Both the position numbers and the translations under genes were made by a program. Shown here in pieces: positions 1-6,480 of a stretch of DNA of 14,740 nucleotides. The stretch comes from Faecalicatena fissicatena. Lineage in GTDB: Bacteria > Bacillota > Clostridia > Lachnospirales > Lachnospiraceae. The notes under the pieces were generated by a model, which was given only the letters and a program-made list of their open reading frames with translations, was not told the DNA's origin and did no database searches. The stretch is from the NCBI GenBank assembly GCA_001028025.1, contig LDAQ01000049.1, forward strand, positions 1 to 14,740, written 5' to 3'. Each line of letters starts with the position of its first letter. Positions within the stretch are counted from its first letter, which is position 1.

Positions 1-113
1 CTCACGGTAAGCTAGGTTCATCCGGCGATAGGAAAGATCTCCTTCCCTGGTTGGATCCTAGACCGGGACAGCGGATGGAATAGAATTGGTGTAACGTTCA
101 TATCCCCAGTAGG
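1..113. other. Unassigned leading stretch, possibly structured RNA or the end of an unknown gene
   Basis: No gene could be assigned. One + frame is open from base 3 to a TAG at 81-83 and could be the tail of a gene starting left of the window, but the encoded 26 residues are not recognised. There is also an imperfect long-range pairing: CCGG at 22-25 and TAGGA at 29-33 can pair with TCCTA at 56-60 and CCGG at 63-66. That might indicate a structured RNA, but no known riboswitch or ncRNA consensus was recognised. Neither reading is well supported. Confidence 0.2.
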
Positions 114-373
114 TTGAAAAATAGTTTTTTAGGTATATTTAAAAGAACAGCCGGAACGGCTTTTATGGCAGGCGCCACATTTGCAGTCACTGGAAGTCAG
201 CCGGCGATAGTGCTATGCGTTCTGCTTGCTGTTCCTGGATTTGCAGGATGGATTCTTCCTTATTTTATCTATAAAGCGCTTTAAAAAAACAAAAGCAAAA
301 ACGGAAACCTTTGTTGGAAGATAAATATGACGAAATCTACGAAGTATGTAAAAACGGAAACGAACTTTTGTAG
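114..373 (+). pseudogene. Small membrane protein gene, apparently frameshifted
   Basis: A hydrophobic ORF with a possible TTG start at 114 runs to TAA at 282-284. It has a short hydrophobic stretch (TAFMAGATFAVTG) followed by a clear transmembrane segment ending GWILPYFIYKAL. The -1 frame is then open across the stop and encodes a basic linker and a charged tail (LLEDKYDEIYEVCKNGNELL) ending at TAG 371-373. Read together this makes one coherent protein of about 85 residues: a membrane part, a positive-inside Lys/Arg linker, then a soluble tail. That suggests a one-base loss near the GCGCTTTAAAAAAAC stretch. No good Shine-Dalgarno site precedes the TTG, so the true N-terminus is uncertain. The family is not recognised. 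It ends 24 bases before dgt and could have been co-transcribed with it. Confidence 0.4.
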
Positions 374-397
374 GTCTTTAGGAAGGAGATGAGATTT

Positions 398-1798
398 ATG
401 GAATGGAAGACATTACTTTCAAAAAATCATTTTGTTGAAACGGAACAAGAGGGCGGCATTGCGTACAGGAACGATTATGATACTATTATATGCAGCACTC
501 TTTTCCGCAGACTGCAGGATAAGGCGCAGGTCTTTCCACTCGATGATGATGATTATGTGAGAACACGTCTGACGCACTCTTTAGAGGTGTCGGCGATTGG
601 GAAGAAACTGGGGGAATATGCGTTTGCAAAAGTAAAAGAGTGTAAACAGGAGCAATGGTTTGAAGAACATTCCGAGAAGGAGCTTTCGGAAGTGCTTCTG
701 TGCGCAGGTCTGGTTCACGACATAGGCAATCCGCCCTTTGGCCATTTCGGGGAATACACGATTCGGGAGTGGTTTCAGACCAATCTGGAAGGTTTAACCC
801 TTGGAGATCGAAAAGTGACGGAGATATTGTCAAACTGGCAGCTTCAGGATCTGTATACTTTTGAAGGAAATGCACAGTCTATACGCCTGTTATCAAAGAC
901 CCCGTATTTAGGAAAAGAAAATGGATTTAATCTCTCATACAGTGTATTGGGAACCATCATCAAATATCCGATTTCCTCCGATAAACTAAGGAATTGTAAT
1001 CCAAATCATTATAAGAAAATCGGCTATAACTTTTCTGAGAAGGAATTATTTGATGCAGTAAACCGTGAAACCGGGATGAACGGCTGCCGCCATCCGCTTT
1101 CTTATCTTCTGGAAGCGGCTGACGATATCGCATATCGGACCTCTGATTTGGAAGACGCAATGGTAAAGAAAGTGATCAGTTTCGAGCAGGTCATGGATAC
1201 ATTTGAACGGTGCCTGAGGAGTTTTGAAGGGGATGCGCAAAACAGGCAGGAGGTCTGCCAATGCATTCATAAACTGACGGAAATGTTTCAGGAGGAGGTT
1301 ACAAAAAATACCAAAAAACCGGGGCTGGCGGCTGTGCAAAGATGGAATCAGTACATACAGGGAATGATGATAAGAGATGCGGGGCAAACCTTTGTTAAAA
1401 ACTACAGCCAGATCATGCAGGGCGATTTTGATGGGGATCTGTTTCATGATACTGTGTCCGGTTATATAATTAAGGCAGTCTCGGATCTGAGTGAAAGGAA
1501 AATCTATACCAGCTCGGTGAAAACCCGAAGAGAATTATTTGGACGGCGCGTGATCAATTCCCTGCTGGACCAGTTTATGCCGGCAGCAATTGGGTATGAC
1601 ACGAATGGGAAAAGCAGCTATATTGACAGAAGAATTATGGATACGGTATCGGAATTTTATAAATCCATGTATCGGAACCAATCTGTCGGAAAAAGCGAAG
1701 ATGAAAAACTGTATTTAAGGATTTTAATGATTACCGATTATATCAGCGGTATGACAGATAATTATGCGAAAAGACTTTATGAAGAACTTTTTGCATAG
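398..1798 (+). CDS. dgt: HD-domain deoxyguanosinetriphosphate triphosphohydrolase (dGTPase)
   Basis: Predicted cytosolic dNTP triphosphohydrolase that removes the whole triphosphate from dGTP or related dNTPs, giving the deoxynucleoside and PPPi. The 466-residue product carries the HD metal-binding set: His60 in the RTRLTHSLEV motif, His107-Asp108 in GLVHDIGNPPFGH, and a later Asp in LLEAADDIAY near 239-246. The N-terminal RNDYDTIICSTLFRRLQDKAQVF-like block (from about residue 24) is also typical of dGTPases. An upstream in-frame ATG at 389 abuts the GGAAGGAG site (381-388) with no spacer, so ATG 398, nine bases downstream, is the better start. The length fits the family (about 450-500 residues). 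No promoter was found between it and the broken membrane gene upstream. The family call is firm; exact nucleotide specificity is not visible. Confidence 0.9.
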   Translation: MEWKTLLSKNHFVETEQEGGIAYRNDYDTIICSTLFRRLQDKAQVFPLDDDDYVRTRLTHSLEVSAIGKKLGEYAFAKVKECKQEQWFEEHSEKELSEVLLCAGLVHDIGNPPFGHFGEYTIREWFQTNLEGLTLGDRKVTEILSNWQLQDLYTFEGNAQSIRLLSKTPYLGKENGFNLSYSVLGTIIKYPISSDKLRNCNPNHYKKIGYNFSEKELFDAVNRETGMNGCRHPLSYLLEAADDIAYRTSDLEDAMVKKVISFEQVMDTFERCLRSFEGDAQNRQEVCQCIHKLTEMFQEEVTKNTKKPGLAAVQRWNQYIQGMMIRDAGQTFVKNYSQIMQGDFDGDLFHDTVSGYIIKAVSDLSERKIYTSSVKTRRELFGRRVINSLLDQFMPAAIGYDTNGKSSYIDRRIMDTVSEFYKSMYRNQSVGKSEDEKLYLRILMITDYISGMTDNYAKRLYEELFA

Positions 1799-1817
1799 CA
1801 ATAATATCCTGCGGGAA

Positions 1818-1848
1818 ATGTAAACTTGCAGAAGAGAAAGGTTGACAA
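1818..1848 (+). promoter_or_regulatory. Possible BirA-type biotin operator upstream of bioB
   Basis: Two inverted half-sites flank a 13-base spacer: ATGTAAACT (1818-1826) and GGTTGACAA (1840-1848). The right half differs at one position, and the left at two, from the published BirA consensus half-sites TTGTAAACC and GGTTTACAA. The right half overlaps the -35 box, which is a plausible way to repress. The spacer is a base or two shorter than the usual consensus, so this is tentative. Confidence 0.35.
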
Positions 1849-1870
1849 TTGTAAAGGCATTCTATAATAT
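1842..1870 (+). promoter_or_regulatory. SigA-type promoter of bioB
   Basis: A perfect -35 TTGACA lies at 1842-1847. A -10 region contains TATAAT (1863-1868, 15-base spacer) and the overlapping TAATAT (1865-1870, 17-base spacer). It sits 35 bases before the bioB start codon and 44 bases after dgt ends, so bioB probably has its own transcript. Confidence 0.65.
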
Positions 1871-1904
1871 AAACGGTAAGAATGACAATAAGGGAGACAA
1901 AACA

Positions 1905-2870
1905 ATGGAAAACTTACTGAAGGAAATGAAAAACAGAGTGCTAGCCGGAGAACTGCTTTCAAAAGAGGACGCCCTGCAGCTGGCGGAAATGCCGCTTGAT
2001 CCTTTATGTGACGCAGCGGACGAGATCCGGCAGAAGTTCTGCGGAAATCAATTCGATCTGTGCACAATCATCAACGGTAAAAATGGAAAATGTTCCGAAA
2101 ACTGTAAGTATTGCGCGCAGTCCGCATTTTATTCCACAGAGGTTGAGAGTTATCCTCTTATGAATACAGACCAGCTGCTGAAACAGGCAAAATATAACGC
2201 AGAACGGGGAGTTATGAGATATTCTATCGTAACATCCGGGAAAAGACTTGACCACAGTGAGGTGGATGCAGTGTGTAAAAGTATCCGAACGATCAGGGAG
2301 AATGTGGATATCTCAGTCTGTGTTTCCTTCGGGCTTTTAGATGAGGCTGCGTTTAAAAAGATCAGAGAAGCGGGGGCAAGCCGCGTACATAATAATCTGG
2401 AGACCTCCGAAAATTATTTTCCAGAGGTCTGTACAACCCACTCCTACGAAGAGAAGATCGAGACAGTCAAAGCAGCACGGCGCGCGGGACTGAACGTTTG
2501 CAGCGGAGGGATTGTCGGGCTGGGGGAGACGATGGAGGACCGGATTGATCTGGCAGTCACAGTCAGAGAACTGGGCGTACGTTCCATTCCGGTGAATATG
2601 CTGAATCCGATTCCAGGCACTCCTTACGAAAAGAATCCCCGGCTGACTGTAGACGACATGTGCAGGATAACGTCGGTCTTCCGGTTCCTGGTGCCGGATG
2701 CGTTTATCCGTCTTGCGGGCGGGCGCGGGCTGATGGCAGATAAAGGGAGAAGGTGCTTCCGGTCCGGTGCCAATGCTGCTATTACAGGAGATATGCTTAC
2801 CACGGCGGGGATTACCATAGAGCAGGATATGCAGATGCTGGAAGAGCTGGGATTTGAAGTAAAAAGATGA
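1905..2870 (+). CDS. bioB: Biotin synthase (radical SAM)
   Basis: Converts dethiobiotin to biotin by sulfur insertion, using S-adenosylmethionine, a radical-SAM [4Fe-4S] cluster and a sacrificial Fe-S cluster. The 321-residue product has the radical-SAM cysteines Cys63, Cys67 and Cys70 in CSENCKYCAQS. It also has the NLETSENYF segment, the later cluster cysteine in NVCSGGIVGLGET, and the RLAGGR segment holding the conserved arginine ligand. ATG 1905 is chosen over longer in-frame options because GGGAG lies just upstream and the longer versions would begin inside the promoter. No other biotin genes are nearby, so the cell may take up a precursor or encode the rest elsewhere. Identification is firm. 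Confidence 0.95.
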   Translation: MENLLKEMKNRVLAGELLSKEDALQLAEMPLDPLCDAADEIRQKFCGNQFDLCTIINGKNGKCSENCKYCAQSAFYSTEVESYPLMNTDQLLKQAKYNAERGVMRYSIVTSGKRLDHSEVDAVCKSIRTIRENVDISVCVSFGLLDEAAFKKIREAGASRVHNNLETSENYFPEVCTTHSYEEKIETVKAARRAGLNVCSGGIVGLGETMEDRIDLAVTVRELGVRSIPVNMLNPIPGTPYEKNPRLTVDDMCRITSVFRFLVPDAFIRLAGGRGLMADKGRRCFRSGANAAITGDMLTTAGITIEQDMQMLEELGFEVKR

Positions 2871-2932
2871 CAGACCAGGAACTTAGAGATTTAATTCATA
2901 AGGAGGGGCAGATACTCTATGAGAAAGTATAA
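2867..2932 (+). pseudogene. Possible remnant of a gene translationally coupled to bioB
   Basis: An ATG overlaps the bioB stop as ATGA (2867-2870) and opens a 21-codon frame ending at TAA 2930-2932. After this stop the same frame stays open through to spoIIID, and its first residues (KIFCSELIRVSSYRLYEKK) look protein-like. This could be the stump of a bioB-coupled gene interrupted by a stop, or chance. An AAGGAGG-like sequence at about 2900 precedes another very short ORF (11 codons). No family was recognised. Confidence 0.2.
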
Positions 2933-3012
2933 AAGATTTTCTGCAGTGAATTAATCCGAGTCAGTTCCTACCGCTTGTATGAAAAGAAAACAATCATGTG
3001 GCAATTAGCAAG

Positions 3013-3041
3013 TCATACTCTTTCTCCCCCGCGCATACATT
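3013..3041 (+). promoter_or_regulatory. Sigma-E-type promoter of spoIIID
   Basis: TCATACT (3013-3019) is followed after exactly 14 bases by CATACATT (3034-3041). This matches the known mother-cell sigma-E consensus, a KMATATT-like -35 (six of seven positions) and CATACANT -10 (complete match). In Bacillus subtilis spoIIID is a sigma-E target, which supports the call. A perfect CATTGT-AAAA-ACAATG inverted repeat (3038-3053) overlaps the end of the -10 and the expected start point, and could be an operator or leader hairpin. Confidence 0.7.
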
Positions 3042-3070
3042 GTAAAAACAATGATTGCAGGGGGATTTTT

Positions 3071-3322
3071 TTGAAAGATTATATTGAAGAAAGAGCCGTG
3101 GAAATCGCCAATTATATCATAGATAACAGTGCCACAGTGCGGCAGACGGCGAAACAGTTCGGAATCAGCAAGAGTACGGTACATAAGGATGTGACGGAAC
3201 GGCTCCTTCAGATTAATCCTGGTTTGGCGGGAGAGGCACGAAAAGTGTTGGACATGAATAAGTCTGAGCGTCATATACGCGGCGGACTTGCTACCAGAGA
3301 AAAGTATCTGCATCAGCACTAA
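3071..3322 (+). CDS. spoIIID: Sporulation transcriptional regulator SpoIIID
   Basis: Small DNA-binding protein that acts in the mother cell after engulfment, turning sigma-E genes on or off and helping the switch to sigma-K. The 83-residue product keeps the family core: DYIEERAVEIANYI at the N-terminus, a helix-turn-helix near residues 24-45 (RQTAKQFGISKSTVHKDVTE), INPGLA, and the basic RHIRGGLATREKY tail. TTG 3071 is chosen because GGGGG (3060-3064) lies six bases upstream and it lines up with the family N-terminus. A longer frame back to TTG 2975 would cover the sigma-E promoter. The usual spoIIQ or mreB neighbours are absent here. The gene is followed by a strong terminator, so it appears monocistronic. 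Confidence 0.93.
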   Translation: MKDYIEERAVEIANYIIDNSATVRQTAKQFGISKSTVHKDVTERLLQINPGLAGEARKVLDMNKSERHIRGGLATREKYLHQH

Positions 3323-3347
3323 AGTGAAAAAGAGAATTACAAATAGG

Positions 3348-3398
3348 ATGCACCTTTAGCGCCGAATACTTCAGGCTCGGTACTTAAGGTGCATTTTA
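3348..3398 (+). terminator. Rho-independent terminator after spoIIID
   Basis: ATGCACCTT (3348-3356) pairs perfectly with AAGGTGCAT (3386-3394), with further inner pairing between CCGA and TCGG, and is followed by TTTTATTGT-type T-rich sequence. It separates spoIIID from the downstream binding-protein operon. Confidence 0.75.
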
Positions 3399-3431
3399 TT
3401 GTGTCGGGAAACAGGCGGGGCTCTTCAAACA

Positions 3432-3450
3432 CTCTTTGTAAATACAAGAG
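3432..3450. repeat. Imperfect inverted repeat upstream of the binding-protein operon
   Basis: CTCTTTGTA (3432-3440) and TACAAGAG (3443-3450) form a dyad with a two-base centre and one bulged T. It lies about 45 bases upstream of the -10 box. A loop that small makes an RNA hairpin unlikely, so a regulator-binding dyad is the more natural reading. The regulator is unknown. Confidence 0.3.
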
Positions 3451-3493
3451 GCGGCGGCCAGGTGCCTGAGGGGTTTCAGGGGGTCTGTGATTA

Positions 3494-3502
3494 TGGTATA
3501 AT
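3494..3502 (+). promoter_or_regulatory. Extended -10 promoter of the binding-protein/YesM/YesN operon
   Basis: TGGTATAAT (3494-3502) is a perfect TATAAT with the TGn extension. The sequence 17 bases upstream (TTTCAG) is a poor -35, which fits an extended -10 promoter or one needing an activator. The leader to the first start codon is about 50 bases. Confidence 0.6.
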
Positions 3503-3556
3503 ATCTACTGTAGAATATAAACTGATTCAGCTTGAACACAAAGGGGAGAAATGGCT

Positions 3557-4789
3557 GTGAAGAGATATAATAGAATCTGCGCACTTCTGCTTGCTCTTTT
3601 ACTGGCAGGGGGGACAGCAGGATGTGCGAAGGAAGAACAAACTGTAAAAACAGAAAAAGAAGAGATTACACTCTGGTATTACTGGAGCCAGAGCTACGAT
3701 AAAAAAGAACTGGCAAATCTGGTAAATGGATTCAACCGTATTCAGGATGAGATCGAAGTATCCACCCAGTATGTACCGGATGAGGATTTTAAGAAACGTC
3801 TGGCTCTCAGCATGGCGGACGGCAACATGCCCGATCTGGCACTGGTAGATTCATCGGATTTTCATTACTTACATGCAATGGAGCCTTTTTCAGATCTGAC
3901 CGGTGAGATTGAAGGGCTGGAGGAGTATCTGCCGGAAGTGAAGGAAGCCTGCAGTGTGGACGGCAGGATGATGGGGCTGCCATATGGAATGAACTGCACT
4001 GTGCTCTATTACAATAAGAAGATCATGGATGCACACGGGGCCAAAGTGCCAGAGACATGGCGAGAACTCTACGATACCGCAGTGAAGCTGTCTGCGGACG
4101 GACATTGTGGTTTTGCCCTGCCTGCAGTGCAAAGCGAGGAAAGCGTATATAGTTTTCTTCCGCTTTTATGGTCCATGGGTGGAGGTGTTGACTCACTGGA
4201 TTCCAGTGAAAGCAGACAGGCATTCCAGCTTCTGCGCCGGCTGACAGAATCCGGGGCTATGAGCAGACAGACGATCAGTCTGACGGAAGGAGACCTGCTG
4301 CAGCAGTTTGTTGAGGGAAATATAGCGATGATGGTGAACTCCACAACAATGATTGATTCCATCAGGGATGCCAGCCCCTATCTGAAATATGGCGTGACAA
4401 CGCTTCCTGCCGCGGATGACGGAACCCGGATATCGGTACTTGGAGGGGAAGTATTTGGTGTTACAAAGGGAGCGCACCAGGATGCAGCGGTCAAATTTTT
4501 ACGGTATGTCAGCGATAAGGACAGAATGGTTTCCTATATGGAGCGGTCTGCCTATATGGCGCCCCGGCAGGATGTGCTTGAGAACCAATATGCGGAAGAT
4601 CCGTTAAAACGCAGTATGATTGAGATTGTCAAATCTGCCAGGACAAGAGAGTTCTCCGTGGAATGGCCCTACATATCCAGAGTACTTACGGATGCAATGG
4701 GAGAGGCAATTATCGGGGAGAAGACGGAAGATGAAATCCTGGGCGAGGCGGCCGAAAGGATGGCTGAGATCAGGAGGGGACACTTATGA
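3557..4789 (+). CDS. Extracellular solute-binding lipoprotein, family 1 (sugar type)
   Basis: Predicted lipid-anchored binding protein of the MalE-like (SBP family 1) class. The 410-residue product has a basic start, a hydrophobic signal core (ICALLLALLLAGG) and a lipobox-like TAGC with the lipidated Cys at residue 23. The mature protein begins with a charged linker and ITLWYYWSQSYDKKELANLV, typical of sugar-binding proteins, and later has MGLPYGMNCTVLYYNKKIMD and VPETWRELYDTA. GTG 3557 is preferred because GGAG (3545-3548) is eight bases away; the ATG at 3551 has only a two-base gap. Its stop overlaps the kinase start as ATGA. No permease or ATPase genes adjoin, so it more likely presents ligand to the kinase than feeds a local transporter. 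The ligand is unknown. Confidence 0.85.
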   Translation: MKRYNRICALLLALLLAGGTAGCAKEEQTVKTEKEEITLWYYWSQSYDKKELANLVNGFNRIQDEIEVSTQYVPDEDFKKRLALSMADGNMPDLALVDSSDFHYLHAMEPFSDLTGEIEGLEEYLPEVKEACSVDGRMMGLPYGMNCTVLYYNKKIMDAHGAKVPETWRELYDTAVKLSADGHCGFALPAVQSEESVYSFLPLLWSMGGGVDSLDSSESRQAFQLLRRLTESGAMSRQTISLTEGDLLQQFVEGNIAMMVNSTTMIDSIRDASPYLKYGVTTLPAADDGTRISVLGGEVFGVTKGAHQDAAVKFLRYVSDKDRMVSYMERSAYMAPRQDVLENQYAEDPLKRSMIEIVKSARTREFSVEWPYISRVLTDAMGEAIIGEKTEDEILGEAAERMAEIRRGHL

Positions 4790-6480
4790 AACGGGAAAGA
4801 ACTCTGAGAACAAGGATGTCCCTCGGTTTTCTGCTGGCAGCGCTGATACCGGTCTGCCTGTTCGCTTTTGTTTCACAGATGAGACTCAGGAGCAGCCTGC
4901 AGGATAATATAGACGGCCGTATCAGCAGCAATCTTTACAACTCCAATCAGTGCCTGAACATGGTGTTAGACAAGTATGAGACTATCCTGTATGATATGTG
5001 TACCGATGATACGATTATAGATACAGTTCTGGAAATCATAAGCGAACAGGATGACCTGGATGTGAACAGCAGTACGCTGCGGCATGAGCTGAGCCATATC
5101 TGCAACAGTAATCCTGGGGTGGAAGGGATCACGATTTTACTCAGGAACGGGCGCATTATTTTTTACGACCGGCTGAACTCTTCCTCTTCAAACAGTATAT
5201 GGGCGGATAAAGTAACCATCCCTGAAATTGAGAAAGGTTATGTTTACCAGGGGATTACGACACCGGTGTCTGCAAATGAAAAGAAAACGTATTTATTTCA
5301 GATAGGCAGGAAACTGATAGACTACAGAAATATTAATGAACCCCTGGGGATCGTGGTAATCAGCATTAATGAAGAGCAGATTAAAGATGCCCTGGTTTCC
5401 GGAACGTATAATGCGTCTTACCTGCTGGATGGGAATACCGTAATCAGTTCTCCGGAGGCATCTGATATCGGAAAAAAGTTTACCTTTCAGAAGGATTCGA
5501 TAGAGAATAAATATACCAGTATGGTGAATGACAAAAGCGGATTTACCATCTGGAATGAGCAGCCGCTGGCCGATTATAACAGGGCAATCTGGGAGCAGAT
5601 GCTGTTTCTGTTTGTGATTGCAGTGGCGTCCTGTGTGATTATGGTATTTCTGATCTATCTGTCAACCAAGTCGTATCTGTCGGCAGTGGATTCGCTGGTG
5701 TCAGCCATGAATGAGCTGGAGGAGGGCGATTTTAGCGTCAGCATTGCGGTCCCACAGCGTATGCCGCCGGAAATACGGAGAATCGGTACCGGGTTCAATG
5801 AGATGGTCATCCACATTGACAATCTGATAGGCCAGGTGAAAGCGGCGGTTGTGGAGCAGAAGAATGCCGAACTGTCGGCTTTGGAAGCACAGATAGATCC
5901 GCATTTTCTGTACAATACACTGGATACGATCAACTGGAAAGCGATCGAGAATGAGCAATATGATATCAGCGAAATGGTAGGGGCACTTGCCGACATTCTG
6001 CGCTATACGGTAAAGAATGCAGGCGGGCTTACTACGGTGCGGCAGGAGCTGGGCTGGCTGGAGCATTACTGTATGCTGCAGGGAGCAAAACTCGGAAAAC
6101 CAATGAAGATAGAGAAACAGGTGCCGGAAGAAATGATGGGATATAGGATTCACAAACTGCTGCTTCAGCCCTTTGTGGAGAATTCGATTAAACATGGATT
6201 TGGCGGAAAGGACGGAGAATGCCGTCTGACGATTGTGATGCGCCAGACGGAAGAACAGATCCACATTATTATAGAAGATAATGGCTGTGGCATCACGCCG
6301 GAGACATTGAAAAGACTGAATGACGAGCAGCAGGATATGGATGGGCACGTGGGAATTACAAATGTCAGGAAGCGCCTGAAGCTGTACTATGGGGATGATG
6401 CTACCATTTATTTTGAAGGTATGCTGGGCAGCTGGACGAAGGTGCATCTGTTTGTACCAAGGAAGGAGGAACTGCAGTGA
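4786..6480 (+). CDS. LytS/YesM-family membrane sensor histidine kinase
   Basis: Sensor kinase of the YesM type, expected to sense an extracellular signal and phosphorylate the adjacent regulator. Order along 564 residues: TM1 (about 13-31), an extracytoplasmic Cache-like region (about 33-268), TM2 (about 271-292), a HAMP-like segment (about 293-350), a short coiled linker, the His_kinase block with phosphoacceptor His373 in QIDPHFLYNTLDTINW, and a HATPase domain with the N box QPFVENSIKHGFG (Asn466) and the ATP-lid motif DNGCGI. The gene overlaps the binding-protein gene upstream (ATGA) and the regulator downstream (GTGA), so the three are almost certainly translated together. Full length with all key residues present. 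The binding protein is the natural candidate for delivering the signal to the outer domain. Confidence 0.9.
   Translation: MKRERTLRTRMSLGFLLAALIPVCLFAFVSQMRLRSSLQDNIDGRISSNLYNSNQCLNMVLDKYETILYDMCTDDTIIDTVLEIISEQDDLDVNSSTLRHELSHICNSNPGVEGITILLRNGRIIFYDRLNSSSSNSIWADKVTIPEIEKGYVYQGITTPVSANEKKTYLFQIGRKLIDYRNINEPLGIVVISINEEQIKDALVSGTYNASYLLDGNTVISSPEASDIGKKFTFQKDSIENKYTSMVNDKSGFTIWNEQPLADYNRAIWEQMLFLFVIAVASCVIMVFLIYLSTKSYLSAVDSLVSAMNELEEGDFSVSIAVPQRMPPEIRRIGTGFNEMVIHIDNLIGQVKAAVVEQKNAELSALEAQIDPHFLYNTLDTINWKAIENEQYDISEMVGALADILRYTVKNAGGLTTVRQELGWLEHYCMLQGAKLGKPMKIEKQVPEEMMGYRIHKLLLQPFVENSIKHGFGGKDGECRLTIVMRQTEEQIHIIIEDNGCGITPETLKRLNDEQQDMDGHVGITNVRKRLKLYYGDDATIYFEGMLGSWTKVHLFVPRKEELQ

Noticed and set aside
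1..113. 5S or 23S rRNA end, or a known riboswitch
   Set aside because: Compared by eye with 5S, T-box, SAM, glycine, purine, c-di-GMP and guanidine consensus features; none fits.
5701..6447. Long open frame (248 codons) on the minus strand inside the kinase gene
   Set aside because: It lies wholly opposite the well-conserved histidine kinase and HATPase regions, shows no recognisable domain, and is rich in residues typical of a shadow frame.
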